NCBI GenBank assembly: GCA_905250115.1 | Contig: CAJNOI010000054.1 | Location: 124,001-188,000 of the forward strand | Direction: 5' to 3' | DNA length: 64,000 nt | Source: Adineta steineri | Lineage: Eukaryota > Rotifera > Eurotatoria > Adinetida > Adinetidae | In this document: one piece after another, positions 37,253 to 50,599 of the stretch | Position numbering within the stretch: position 1 is the first letter of the stretch | How the letters are laid out: each line of letters starts with the position of its first letter | Translations under genes and position numbers: made by a program | Notes under the pieces: model-generated | What the model was told of the DNA's origin: nothing | The model's input: only the letters and a program-made list of their open reading frames with translations | The model's database searches: none

Positions 37253-38896
37253 ATGCTGCTTTTATTGAAATATATAAATAAGAATAAAATTTACATAGAT
37301 ATTTAGATATGAAATTGATTAGTATTTAAAATTCTTATTGTTTTTATATTAAATAAAGAGTGTCTTATAATATGAAATCGTCTTATTTCATGGAAAACAA
37401 GAAAAAATATAATTATATTTTATAGTAAATGATGTTCTTTTGTCTCTATTATAAGTTTTTGTGATAGAAATAAAAGTACTTGAAATAGGAGATCATATAT
37501 ATGACGTGTACTTGAATAATGTAAGAATAACTATAAAAACAATTTTGCAATTCTAATGTCATTTATTATAAAAAATTGATGATGTTATTTTTTCCGTATT
37601 ATTTTCCAAGAAATTATTTTTCAGTACGAGAATATCACGGTACGAAGTTCAATGATAATTTATGATAAATAGAAATAAAATTAAATATTAATTCGTTTAC
37701 ATAAATAGACCTGTATTAATACTCATTTATTTATCTTATTAATATTTTATGCAATTAAAAATCTTTTAAACTAATAATATTCAAAGATGTTTATTTCCGA
37801 AAATAAAAATATTAATTTTCAGACGATAAACAAACCCATGATTTGTGCTTATTCTTTTGATTAGCTAATATGCGCGGGTGTTATCAAATAATATATTCAT
37901 GACATGCTAAAACAGGATCAATAATTGACAAAAATTATACCAGTTAAAATAGAAAAGTGTAGGTGGTAAGATGGGACATGATAATCTTTTAAGACTTCGT
38001 TCGGGATAGTATTAGTTTTTTCCGGAAATCAAATCCATTTTCTCGTTTCTAAAAAAAATATTAAATCAAGCTATTGTTTTTCTTTGTAAAATTTAAATTA
38101 GATTAACAAAAACACGGATATGAAAACTAACAAACAACAGTTACTTGAATAATATTCAAGAATACTTTACTTACGATAACTAATAAACAAAAATCAATTA
38201 TCTCTTTACAATTAAAACTAGAATCTCTTAACCTATTATCTAAAATCATTGATCTGTTTGCAAGAAGTATTGATACTAATTAAAATGCAAAAAAACATTT
38301 AATTAAAAAAACAAAATTGCTTGTGTTGATTCAATGATTCAATATTAAGTATTATTCGTGTCAGTAAGTCATGAATTGAACAAATAATATTAGTAATAAT
38401 TCAAGTTTATGTCTTCAATCGTAAAAATAATGATATTTTCTTCTTATTACTCATTACTTATAAAAAATGAACTTAGGTCACTCGGAATAACATCAATCGT
38501 TTCGAACTAAGTCACAGTGCCTTAACTTTCAGAATCATTTTTTACAGGTTATAAATAAAAAAATAACTAAATAGTGTCATTTCATATTGTGATCCTATTG
38601 AAATTTGCTTTATTTCAAAGATTTTCATAATAATTTGATACATTGAACTAAATATTTGATTCTTAATATGATCTTTCGATATCGATTATAAACTGAATTA
38701 TAGATCATAAATGAAAAATTCAGTCGTTACTTTCATCGTGTATGCGACCAATAACTTAGTTCAGGAATAACATCAAAGAATGATTTTAAAAGTAACAATT
38801 TAGCCATAAAATATTTGACTAACTCTTCTAAATATTTTTCAGCACTAAAAGAAATTCTGAATCAAAGTAGGTTAATCACGAGATTTGACTTAATAT

Positions 38897-39057
38897 TTAA
38901 CCCCTTGAGGACGGGGTTACTGTTAAGAAAACAAAAGAAATTTTCCAAACCTTGAATAAATTTGTTTATTCATCCTGATAAAAAAAAATGTACAGATCAG
39001 TTAGGAGTTGATTCAAAACTGGACGTATATATGCGTCTCCCGTCTTCAACGGGTTAA
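38897..39057. mobile_element. piggyBac-like MITE, 161 bp with TTAA flanks
   Basis: The left end reads TTAA-CCCCTTGAGGACGGG and the right end CCCGTCTTCAACGGG-TTAA. The termini are near-perfect inverted repeats (consensus CCCSTTGARGACGGG), with the TTAA duplication diagnostic of piggyBac transposition. There is no coding capacity, so it is non-autonomous. Confidence 0.8.
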
Positions 39058-39230
39058 TAAAATTTTCGATCTCAGACGATTATTTATTAGATATATAGAA
39101 AGTTAACTAAATACAAGTAGTTATTTAATATCCTATCATCATCGTGAAATAAAACAATGATAACTTCTCATTTATAACAGTAAAAATCAGCAGATCATTC
39201 TACTGCACATATCTTAGTTTACATGCGATC

Positions 39231-39321
39231 TTAACCCTTTCCGGTCGGATATTACCAAATGGCAATATTTTGCCGTAAGGTGGTACGGTATTTTTGCAAA
39301 TAACCGGCCGGAAAGGGTTAA
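39231..39321. mobile_element. Short piggyBac-like MITE, 91 bp with TTAA flanks
   Basis: TTAA-CCCTTTCCGGTCGG at the left and CCGGCCGGAAAGGG-TTAA at the right form inverted repeats with one mismatch over 14 bp, bounded by TTAA. It has different termini from the element 170 bp upstream, so it is a separate family. Non-coding. Confidence 0.78.
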
Positions 39322-39768
39322 AAGAATTAGTGTATCATTAATTATGATCAATTAACTTTTACTATATTTTTTAATTGTGATTTCTTCAATATAATATTTA
39401 TTTGAAATCATAACCAATCAATTCGTATGCATTACATAAACGGAGATGATCAATAATCAATGAATGCATTTCGCTTGCTTATTAACAATTCTAGATAATT
39501 ATCCTTTTTTTTGTAGACGTAGTGTATGATTTGAAATGAATCAAGATTTTTTAATTTTTAAACTATTGAAAATATTCAACATAATTCAATCGTCATTGTG
39601 GATAATACCAGTTTATTTGTCTTCAATAAACACAAATATGTAGAATATGAATAAGAATAACAACAACTAGAACAAAACTGTACAAGAAAAGCACTGTTAT
39701 TTGTATAAAAAAGAAGAAGAAGAAGAAGAGAAACCCGTTGTTATTTACATTGTTCAAGACACAAAAAA

Positions 39769-42700
39769 TTAATTAGACGGAGGTGAAGAAATTGTTGTTG
39801 TCGCTGTTGATGCTCGTTTTAAAGTTGTCGATTGTGAATTCCAGTATTGATTTAATATAGTTATAGCGTCACATTGAACACTGAATGATTTAATTGGTAC
39901 TGGAGAAAATTTTTTCGAACCATTATTATATTTATAAAAATTTTCAACCATAGTTTCAGTTATTTCACGTGGACCTTGACCATATAAACGTTCAATACGT
40001 GTTGGAGCGTCTGATGTTGGAGTTGGAGTATATGTATAAACGCCGCGAAATTGTAAACGTGAATCACGAAATAAGATAACAAAATGTTTAACCTTGTCTG
40101 CATTACGCTCTATTTCCTCTTTTACTTGTTCGCGTACTTGATCATTAACACGACCAGCGAGTATGGCTTGTGTTAATGAATTGATTATTGTTTGTTTATT
40201 ACTTTTACCTGATAGTGGTTTAGCTAATGGATAACGTGGTTCACTTACTGGAATGAGAGGTAATGGAGGTTCAGTTGTTGAACGTGCTGATGAACGTGGT
40301 AATGTACGTGAATCGACTTTAACTCGCTGTGTAAGAGATTTATTAGAACGTAAATCAGGTATTTGAATGAATGATAATGGTGTCGAAATTGTTTCATTTA
40401 GATCGGAATTATTAAACATATCTCTGGCAGATGGATTTTCTACTGGTGTACCAAACGTTGAAATTACTACTGGACCTAAAGAGAAAAATTTTTCATTTTT
40501 ATTTTAAAAATCAATCAAATAATAATAAGGAACTGTCTTTCGAAATTTGTTTCTCAAAAAAAAATCGGATATTGAATTAGAAACATGTCAAATTTTGAGA
40601 AAAAAGTATGAGATTAAAGTTGTCATATGGATATAATTAGATTAAAAAAATAATTCTTGATGAGTATAACAGATGAAATGATCAGTAAAAATCTACCAGT
40701 CATATGTATATATATGTGTCCAGTCAGTGATGCATCAGATTTGTTAATAAATTGGATTAACAATCGATTATATCAAAAACAATGTGTTTATGCACTTCGC
40801 ACTTAAGTAGTACAATCAGTAATCATATTTTATACTCAATGTCATTGATTTTCTCATGGTTTGTTTATATACAGAATCATTAATAGAGAACACTACAGTA
40901 TTCTTTGTTAATTCAACTGAACGGATTAATTTTCTCATTTAGAAAAGAGATATATTCAAATTTTTGTATTTATACAAATGATGTGAATAAATTAATTGAT
41001 CTAACTAGATAAATCTCATCGATTTTCTAATAAGAAGAATAGATATAAAACAACTCATAACTATTTTTCATCGTTGACAGTAACAAGGATAATTGTATAA
41101 ACAAAATTCTTCCGTTGGGCAGACGAGAAGTTATTGAAAAGATTCTGATTATATAACTAATCAATAGCAAGAAATCAAAACAAACCTTTGTAATGATGTC
41201 ATACAGATGTATATAGAACACACTCCTGATAATTGTTAATTCAAAAGTCAATAGCTACCATATCTCAAACCTTGATTTTTCTAAGTAAATTAATGTTTCG
41301 GTATCTGAACGATTTAAAATTCATGAATATAGTTTCCTATGTTTGTTCTATGTCTATCAAATATGATATAATTAGCAAGGTCTGTTTTGGTTTCTTGTTA
41401 TTGGTGTCTAAGATCAGAATTCAAAATGCGCTATAACTCGATCGAGATCTATTTCATTTACTTGACATTGCGTCACATGTCCAGAGTGAAATCGATAGTG
41501 ACACTTCAAACTAGTATTTATTGACATTAATCGCATGGAGAAAAAAAAAGCGATGAATGGACCTTTATTCTCAAGAAGAAAAAATCAACCTAATCGACTG
41601 AATTGGAGAGGAGATACTCTAATTTTTTTTTGTCGCTTAATTATTTATGGACTACTCAATATATGTATATATAACTGTCGTTTTGAAAAGTAAACGACAG
41701 AATGTAGTATTGAGCTGTCACACTAATCATTGGCTGACATCTCGCCTTCATATATAGTCTGATGTCATCGAATAAAAATGATAAAATTAATACAAATTAC
41801 TCTATGTAAAAGTACTATTTCAGATGAAGTGATTAGACAAGAAAACAATGTTCAATTAATAAATTAAAGTGTCTCAATTCAGTGACTATTGCCTTGATAT
41901 AATAAATAAATCAATGATAATATGATCATATAAAAAAAAATTACCGGTTTGTCGTCGTTCAACAGGAGGTCTTTGTATTGTTGAACTTTTAGGTCTCATT
42001 TTAATGATTGGATGTTCACCATTCGTATGATCATTACTATTAGGTGATTGTCCATCTTTTTTCATTAAATATTGTTTATAAATTTCATCTCGTCGTTGTT
42101 CACGTTCAATTTTTTTCGCTGATTCTTCATAATCTTTTCTTCGTTTTTCATCATCACGTCTTAAATTTTCTTCTTCTCTCATTTGTCGTCGTCGTTCAAA
42201 TGCTTCTTGACGTTGTAGTTGTTTCTGTAAAACTAATTCACGTTTACGTTCCATTTCAACAGCTGTCGATGCCGATGGATCTTCAACAATATCAAGTACT
42301 AGACCATTTGTTTTATTTGATTTATCAATATTTTGAGTTTCTTCTTGTTCTTCATGACTTATTACAGATGATAATCGTCGTGGAAATGTTAATGATTTTG
42401 TTGTAAATGTTGGATTTCGTGATACATTACCACCACCACTTGAATTTACTACTTGATTATGTATTTCTTCTTGTTTTACTGATAAACTACTTAATACCTA
42501 TGAATTAAAATTAATACATTAAAATTTATACATAAATTTGATTAATTATTCTAAGTTATGATGTAGAAGATTAACAGATGAAATTAATAATAGACAGTAG
42601 ACTCATAAGATGCATTTGTCTAGAGACAAGAAAGAAAAATTCTTCATCAATAAACTAATCCCCAAGGGATTTGATAGATATCGTTGAAATCACACATGTT

Positions 42701-45192
42701 TCTTTATATTCAATTATTATTAAGATTAATTTGAAAACAAATTGTTTAAGAAAATATAGTCTCTTATATGTTAAAATAAGATGAATGAAATAAAAATTAA
42801 TTTTCATCATTTGACAATGTCATTAGTGAAAATAGAACTGTCGTATAGATAGTTAATTATTTTTTTTCAAAAGTGAATAGACTAATGATATTGTCATTTG
42901 AAATGTATGATCTATGGACAAATGTCAGATGATTTATGTATATTAAAAATTAGATGAATACACGTTTCTCAGTGTATAATAAATATTTGAACTAGATGAG
43001 TAATATTATTCATAAATTATATGCATGATTACCTGTTGTAATTCTCCGATATTTGAATTAAGTTGTTCGATACGATGTCCTTCGTCATTTCGAGTATCTT
43101 CAGCAGTAGTAGTAGTAGTAGGTGGAGTAGTTTCAAGATATTTTTGCTTGAGTATTTCAAGTGTATTTAAAAAATCATCACGTGTCATTGGTTTAGATAA
43201 ATCAATAATGGAAGTTTCTTCTTTTTTAGACTCAAGTATAACCGGTTGTTGTAATGGAGGTGTATTTGTTTGAGAACGAAATTCAGATGTTGTTTGAGAT
43301 TTACGAATTTGATTATTATTATTAGTATTATTAGATTGTGGCGAAGATAAAAATTCATGAGTTAATGCTGATGTATTTCGTGTTTTTTGTTGTAATAATT
43401 GTTTAAATGCTTTTTGACTTATCGTTTGTCGTTCATTATCACGTATAGTTTCTAAACGTTGTTTCTCACGTTCAATCGAACGTTTTTTCATTTCTAATTG
43501 CATTTTAACAGCTAATAATTCATTTGATAATTTATGATCATCGACAGGAGTTGTTTGGTGAAGAGTACGTGTAGTATTCATGGGTGTCGTTTGATTTGAT
43601 AATGCTTGTCGTTGCCATGTTGTAGTTGTTGGCATAAATGTTGTCTTCTTTGGAGATGTATGTATTGCTGTTGATGCAGATACAGAAGTTTTTAAACTAC
43701 TTTTTATTGGATTAACCTAGAAATAAAATAGAATAATTCGATAAAGTGAACTAATAAAACTTCATTTTTAGTATTGAAAATCTATGTCATTAGGGGATAC
43801 TATTGTAAAGGCTTCTTTCATACATACTATTTTCATTAATACGGCTTAATCATTTGACCTTTGATTATAATAGACAAAATTTAGGATTGTAGAAATCATT
43901 ATGTAGTATTTTTATTTAGTGATAACCTTTAAATGATCTAAATCTCACGTAATCACTTGAAGTGTATTTGTTTTAATGTGTCAATTAAAATGATTTTGAA
44001 GGTTTCTTTTAATCCATCAATTAATATTAGCAAAATTTTGTGGGGTTTAATTATTATACTTAACACATTGTAATAGATGTGCAAGATAAAAAAAAACATT
44101 TTCTCAGAGACAACTAAGGAAAGAAAAAAAGAATGATTTGTTTACCATTTGTCTGTCATGATTTGTACTAGTTTGTAAAATTCCACCGGTAATTATTTGT
44201 TCATTATTATTATTATTATTGTTTAAAATAAAAAATTCATTAATATCATCCTCATTATCATCACCATTTATCGAATAAGTTTGATTCGATCTAGTTGTAC
44301 ACATATTTTCTTCATCTTCATTTTCATTAAAATTCATAAAAAAATCTTTCTTATCAAAATGTTCTTCAATTTCATATAAAACAAATAAATCAACAAGCAT
44401 TGCATGTAGATTTATATCTGGTATAAGATTGTCACATAAATTTTTTACTGTAAATGGAAATATATTTGTCATTTTACTTCCATGATGATGATTTAAATAA
44501 TTTCGTAAAGAATTTAAATCATTTTTTGTATGATATTCTTTATCATAATAAGAAACAAGTGCATGTAAACATGTTCCATCGATTAATGATGAACGTAAAT
44601 CGATAACAGGTGGAATACGTTGTGACCATTGATTAGCCATATATTCACATATACCATTAATCCATATAATTAAAAGAGATTCTGTATTTAATTGTGTTGC
44701 TTTATTTAATAAAGTTAAAACATTTTTTAATTGAAGATTTTCAAAACGTTGATAAAGAAGATTTTGATCGAGTATTAATTGAAAATATATTTTCATAAGA
44801 TTTTCAATTAATTCTAAATGTACATGAGCATTTAATGGATCATCTTGTTTTAATAGATCTATATCAATAATTATATTTTGTAAATAAAAATAATTTATTA
44901 AATCATCATATGTTATTAATTGATTTTGTTGATTTGTTATATATTGAAATGCACGAATGTATAGATCACCTGATAATAAAACAAGTGCGATGTCAGGAGA
45001 TAAAAAACGTTCATTATTGTCATTTTGAAAAAAATGTTCATTTGGTAAATAATCAGGTACTGTACTATGAGGAGGATATGCTTTACTAATTAGCCAACGT
45101 AATGAACAACTAAGACGAGCTTCATTTTCATCTTCATCATCACTTGATATATCATAAGGTTCATTATTATTATTGTTATTATTGGATTGCAT
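39769..45192 (-). CDS. CAMSAP/Patronin microtubule minus-end-binding protein
   Basis: Stabilises free microtubule minus ends. Four exons (minus strand) join in frame to 996 aa: 44146-45192, 43033-43716, 41945-42497, 39769-40475. The N-terminal part matches the CAMSAP N-region (FLSPDIALVLLSGDLYIRA) and the CH-type domain (DGTCLHALVSYY). The middle is low complexity (Asn, Thr and Gln runs) with coiled-coil stretches, including a charged helix ending REQRRDEIYKQYLMKKDG. The C-terminal CKK domain (about residues 850-985) shows GKSNKQTIINSL, FVILFRDSRLQFRGVYTY, LYGQGPREITETMVENFYKY and SVQCDAITILNQYW, the family signature that binds the minus end. It is shorter than vertebrate members (about 1500 aa). 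The first ATG is at 45192. Confidence 0.95.
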
Positions 45193-47041
45193 TTTATTTT
45201 TCAAAATGATTAATCATTTATCGATTGATTTGTTTCTCCTCTTAGATGCGTGGTCTGTAGCAACATAAAGCAATAGGACAAATGCGAATCAGTGCTTTAA
45301 TGCATTTATATGGGCGACATCTGAGTCGTTTTTTTGAGAGTAAAAAATTTTGAATTTTGTTGAAAATAAATTGAGATATATGTTTTTAGACTATAGATAT
45401 TTTGTTCTAATTTAAAATGTATATTATAAGACAGATGGCGGTAGAAGATAGAGGTAACCATTGAACAGTAACGTAAAACATATCTGCTGCTGCCATCAAC
45501 GTAGTATATTCTGAAAGCAAAAAGGTCACAACATGAATTCAATTTACATTGTGTCTATTCATAATGGTAAAGTTCAAGTGTGTAAAACGTCACCTCACGG
45601 TCAAACTTACAAGAACACCATTCTAATTGTGATATACTCATCACAGATCTATAGTTTCAACGTATATTAGATCAATCTTGATTATTATACAATATGAATA
45701 GACTTAAGATTAGTTTCTATTTGAAAAATGTCATTATATAATCCTATCTTTCACGCATATATTCAATGTTCCAGTCGTTTAAATTTATGTCAATGAATTC
45801 TAAATTTTTTATATACATTCAAGTTTATTTATACATCACTAGCACCGGAATCGAAACATTCTTTAGATATATCTGACAAACAAAACCAAAAGTTTTCAAA
45901 ATAGTCGAGCACATAACTGATAAATTTTTTCAATGCTTGTTATTATTCGGTCAAATACATTTTCGATCAAATTATTTAATGTACTACATACTTACATTTT
46001 TCTGATACGCCATATTTTCAAAAGATATTTTCCTCAGAATTTCTAGTAAACAAGATTATTCTAATGTCTTTTTCTTTTTAAGTAATAACTTTTTGATTAT
46101 CAGTCAAATCGTACTTCAGTTACTTACGTGGCATTTGCTAATAGTCGACTTTTGTATAGTTAGAAAGAAGCATAATCTTTTATATCAAGATTATTCCTGA
46201 GAATGCAACTGAGATTTCTCAGTCTGATTACATGTATAACAAGGCGCCGAACTGAAGCAAAATATTTGTTCATTGTATAGTAATCTTACTAGTGTAAGCT
46301 AATCCTTTGACATTCAACGTTGGTTGTGCTTTGAATCATCATACGATACAATCATAACAGTGTAATCTTACTGAATTCTACTCATTAGTCAAGTCGGACA
46401 GCTTCTTATGTATTACTAAAGGAATCACATCACTATGTAGTATAACATGTATGTATACATTCTATTGTAAGCTCTTTAACTAAAGCAAAACTATTTTTAA
46501 GCAACAAAAATTAACTATTAAACACTAATTATTTTTTAAATGATAAAAATAGTTGCTTGAAGTAAAAGCAGTTTTACATGACACATAATTGAAATTTTTA
46601 TATTGCGTTAATCAACTAGCTGGCGATTAATAATACGTCATTCAGTATATTTCTCTTTTACATTATAATTAGTCATCGTATACGTAGAAATTATACAAAA
46701 TATTTTTATAAACCTATCAAAATACGCTTTAGTTCAAATCCAATATACAATGAAAAAATATTGAACCGTTAAACATTACATGATTGGTTACAGAAGTTAT
46801 TACATTGAATACTATTCTATTTATCTTTTTCGTCTTTTATTTTGAATAAAAAAAACTTTTTTTTATTTTTAAAATATTTTCCTTAATAAATAAATAAGAA
46901 GGATGATTGGCCTTTTTCTCCTATCTAAATTGAATTCTATTGGTGATTAAATTCAAGCAATAATTCTCAATGTCTTTGTATTCATATATACGTATTGTTC
47001 TGAATATTCATTAGACCCTTTGTTGAAGAAAAAAGTAGTGA
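45193..47041. promoter_or_regulatory. Divergent promoter region between CAMSAP and the Cdt1-like gene
   Basis: CAMSAP is transcribed leftward and the Cdt1-like gene rightward from this 1.85-kb A+T-rich interval. No core promoter element could be identified. A 78-codon minus-strand frame at 45306-45542 lacks any recognisable feature. Confidence 0.45.
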
Positions 47042-48463
47042 ATGGCTCAAGCTTGTTTAACCCAATATTTTACGCCAAAACGATCAAGACATTCTTCAAC
47101 CATACTCGCTAATGGTGATTCAATAAAATCACAGAAACGAAAATTAAGAATTGACGATGAAAATAATGAAAATGTTTGTTCATCATCAAATAACACAAAT
47201 AAAAAACGACGAATCAGTAAAAGAAAAACATGTTTTTCTCTATTAATCTTTCTACTTTTTGTGTTGATTTACAGGTCCATCAAAACCAACGGATGGTTAT
47301 CTACAGGGTTGTGATTTAGATCAAATTGATAAATGTATGTAATGATGAAAAAGAATAAATTTCGAAATTAGTTTTATATTTTAGTACCATTAACAAGAAA
47401 AAATCGTAATCATGATATGAAAGATGAGAAAAAAATAAAAACTTTCGAACGTCAAAAACAATGTTTAGTAAAAGTAGCCGATATGGATGAATTACGTAAA
47501 CATTTAAAAGCAGTTCGTACTCATATTGATGAAGTTAAACAACACCAAAAAACAACTTTACCATCAAATGAAAATGCAAATCAAAAACCGTAAGATATTT
47601 ACTTTCATCCGAACATTGTCTTTCTGTTTGCAACATAAGAATCGGACTAATGATTAAAACAATAGTTTAATTTCAATCTAAAAGCTTTATTTTTTTTTCT
47701 TTAGAACTCCGTTCATTCCGGCTCATGAACGTTTTGCTCATCTTCTTGTTGAAAAACCATCTATCAATGAATCATCAACAACACCGATAAAAAAAATTGC
47801 TTCGCCTGCAGATATTCGTCGATATGTTCAAGTGTCAGAAAATGAACGAGTATATTTTATAGAATAAAAATAGATTTCTTTTTTTGTATCATAGAATTTT
47901 ATTTTTTTTTTAGTTAAAAAAAGTTTTATCTAATGTTGATCAATCGATTGTTGAATCTTTACCAACAACACCATTAAAACGTATTGCTGGTGTAAATAAT
48001 CGTTTACTTGAACAAATACGTTTAAAAGAAGAATCACGTTGTCAATTAATTTCACTTGAAAATACGGGATTTGTTAAGAATGAAGAACAACGTGGTAAAA
48101 CTTATGAAATGTTTCGTCGTATGCGAGAATCAATAGATATTATTGATCAATTATTTACAACAGAACGTCAAGTTGCTTTGGAATGTGATCGTATTCGTAA
48201 TAAAATTATTGAATTACATACAGCTCGATTTAATCATGGTTTGTTGAATATTTTGAAAATATAAATTATACAAAATTTATCTTATAGATCAAGCAAATGA
48301 AATCTTAGATTTTATTATAAAATCTATGGAAGAATGTGCACCTGGTTATATGTTACCAATTAAATTACGAAATAAACAATACATGAAAATTAATCGAGCA
48401 CATATAACAATGACTCAATTAAATGAGTATATAGAAAAAAAATTGATCGAATTCGGTGAATAA
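47042..48463 (+). CDS. Cdt1-like DNA replication licensing protein lacking the central domain
   Basis: Cdt1 loads MCM2-7 onto origins and is destroyed or geminin-inhibited after licensing. Six exons join in frame to 361 aa: 47042-47216, 47275-47334, 47385-47589, 47705-47849, 47914-48238, 48288-48463. The N-terminus has a PIP box (QACLTQYFTPKR: Q, L, YF and the basic residue four after YF; the degron aspartate is replaced by Q). Next come basic NLS-like clusters and a helix DELRKHLKAVRTHIDEVK resembling human ISELASCLQRARELGARV. HERFAHLL matches the QRFHAL start of the geminin-binding region. The C-terminal part has RLLEQIRLKE, like human DLLERIRAKE, then the C-terminal winged helix that binds MCM. 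The roughly 200-residue central geminin-binding winged helix is absent. Human Cdt1 is 546 aa. Confidence 0.8.
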
Positions 48464-48715
48464 TTGCTTATATTTTTGTTTGTGTCTTTCTATACATATT
48501 ATATTTTGTTTCTTCCCTATACATATATTATAAATTGTTATTCTTCTAGAAAATGTAGTTGAACTATTTTTCTTGTTACTTTATTTTTCTTTTTCCTTTT
48601 TTTTGTATATTGTTCATAACTTGTTATATGTATGAAAATGATTTGAACAAAAAAAAAATGAATACTTTGTCTATGAAAAAAATAGAATTATTTTCTTGTT
48701 TATTGCAGATTAAAT
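48464..48715. promoter_or_regulatory. Short spacer between Cdt1-like and FKBP genes with a splice acceptor
   Basis: The 252-nt spacer has no AATAAA or ATTAAA but long T-rich tracts. It ends with a good acceptor (TTTATTGCAG, AG at 48709-48710) five nucleotides before the FKBP ATG. This is the layout expected for a trans-spliced downstream gene of an operon, or for an independent gene with a 5'UTR intron. Confidence 0.45.
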
Positions 48716-50599
48716 ATGGTTCTACTTAAAGAAATTTCAGAAGGAATTTGGGGTAAGAAAAAAACATAATCATTATTGATGAAATACCAGCTAATAAATA
48801 AATTTGAACTTTCGAAGATAATTCATAGAAATTTCTATCGGATTAGAATTGTATTAGTAAAAAAGAACTCATTAATACTCTAGGACTAGATGTTATCAGC
48901 ATTCAGCTTATACGATTTTCTTTGTATCGAAAAACTGTTTAGGTCTTACTGTTGGACCAAATACTTCATCCGACGTAGTAACTGATCATCCGTTTCGTTT
49001 AACAATGGCTGCACTTGAAATTAATGATGGTAAGAATTTTTTTTCAATAAATTATATATTGAATGTTAGTTTTTTCTAAATGAAGAAAGTAATTCGGCAT
49101 CAAAAGGAGTTACTCGTGTAACCATCAAATCAAGTACTGCTGATAAAGGACCAGTAACAGATTTAATTTTATGTAATTTACATTATCCACAATGTCTTCA
49201 ACAACCATTAGATATTGAATTTTATGAAGGACAAACACTTACATTTGGTGTGAAAGGATCACGTAAGTAATTTAATTATAAATTTATTAATAATTAAAAT
49301 AAAATTTTCTTTTTTTCTAGATAAAGTACATCTAACTGGTTATATTCTTCAATCAGAACCCCATGAAAGTAAAAAATTTACTTGAATAAAATATTTTTAT
49401 ATTGATTATGTTTAGTGTGCGAGGAAGGTCATGAACACTGTGGTACAAAACATGGTCATTTTGAAACAGCTAATGATTCAAGTGATGACGATGATGATGA
49501 TGACGACGATGATGATGATGACGACGATGATGATAGTGATGACGATGATGATGATGTTGAAGGTTTTCAAGTAGCTGGTCGCCATAAATTACGTGATGAT
49601 GAAGTAAATTGAAGAAAAAAAACAAATTATTTATTTTATTCACTAATATTTTATTTTCTAGGATCAAGACTTAGGAGCTGATTATGAAGATGGTTACTTT
49701 CCAGGAGAAGATCAAGTAAATTCAGACTCATCTTCGTCAGATGATGAAGATAATGATAAACAAAAGAAAGCATCAGCAGCATCTGATAAAGGTAAAAAAC
49801 GTGCACGTTCCGAATCAAATGGTCATTCAAAAAAAGAAGTAAGAAACGAAGAATTTTTTTTTCAAAATTCTTTCATAAATAGATTTTCTTTTAGGAATTA
49901 GAAACCAAAAAATCAAAGAAAAATAAGAATATTAAAGAAGAACCAGTGACACCAAGTAATATTGAATCTAAAAAAACGAAAAACGCAGTTAGTAATCATA
50001 AAATAATAATACACAATAAAGATTTCATTGAATTTCTAGGCAAAAGAAACAACCGCAACACCATCAAATGATACATCTGCAACCACTAGTACAACTGCTG
50101 ATGCCAAAAAAAAGCCAAATTCATTAGAAATAAAAGACCTACAAGTTGGAAATGGACCAGAAGCTAAACTTGGAAAAACTGTATATATATTTTTTTTTAA
50201 AAAGAATATATCTTATTTGTTTCTTTTTAGGTTGCTGTTTATTATACTGGTCGACTTAAAAGTAATAATAAACAATTTGATTCATGCACGAAAGGAAAAC
50301 CGTATGTATATCAGCATGCTCAAAAAAATAGAAATTATAATTTTTGTTTTTATACTTTAGATTTCGATTTCGTCTTGGTGCAGGTGAAGTTATTCGTGGT
50401 TGGGATCAAGGTGTTAAAGGTAGAATGTAAAAGTTTTTAAATATATATAAATTTATATTTATAAATTTTAGGTATGCATGTGGGTGGCAAGCGACGTTTA
50501 ACAATTCCACCATCATTAGCGTATGGTAGTCAAAAACTACCAGATATTCCAGCTAATTCAACACTTGTATTTGATGTTGAACTTAAAAATGTTTTTTAG
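48716..50599 (+). CDS. Nucleoplasmin-like FK506-binding protein (FKBP39/46 type)
   Basis: Nuclear peptidyl-prolyl isomerase and histone chaperone type. Eleven exons join in frame to 401 aa: 48716-48752, 48943-49029, 49086-49262, 49321-49368, 49416-49603, 49662-49838, 49895-49987, 50040-50180, 50231-50301, 50361-50419, 50472-50599. The N-terminal nucleoplasmin-like domain starts [19 protein letters not shown] long Asp tract (about 49480-49560) is the acidic histone-binding arm, and Lys-rich NLS-like stretches (KKSKKNKN) follow. The C-terminal FKBP fold has [28 protein letters not shown] (VI and W of the drug/substrate pocket) and [11 protein letters not shown]. The family order is complete. 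A poly(A) signal lies 36 nt past the stop. Confidence 0.95.

Larger units (their letters stand above)
37253..39768. other. Intergenic with two small MITEs
   Basis: Separates the Ig gene and CAMSAP, which end towards each other. Apart from the two TTAA-flanked elements at 38897-39057 and 39231-39321, only A+T-rich sequence is visible. A TTTATT (AATAAA on the minus strand) at 39612 may serve CAMSAP. Confidence 0.5.

Noticed and set aside
45306-45542. 78-codon minus-strand frame upstream of CAMSAP
   Set aside because: No recognisable motif, no splice partners, ordinary base composition for intergenic DNA.
49470-49667. His-rich minus-strand frame opposite the FKBP Asp tract
   Set aside because: It is the complement of GAT/GAC repeats inside the FKBP coding exon.
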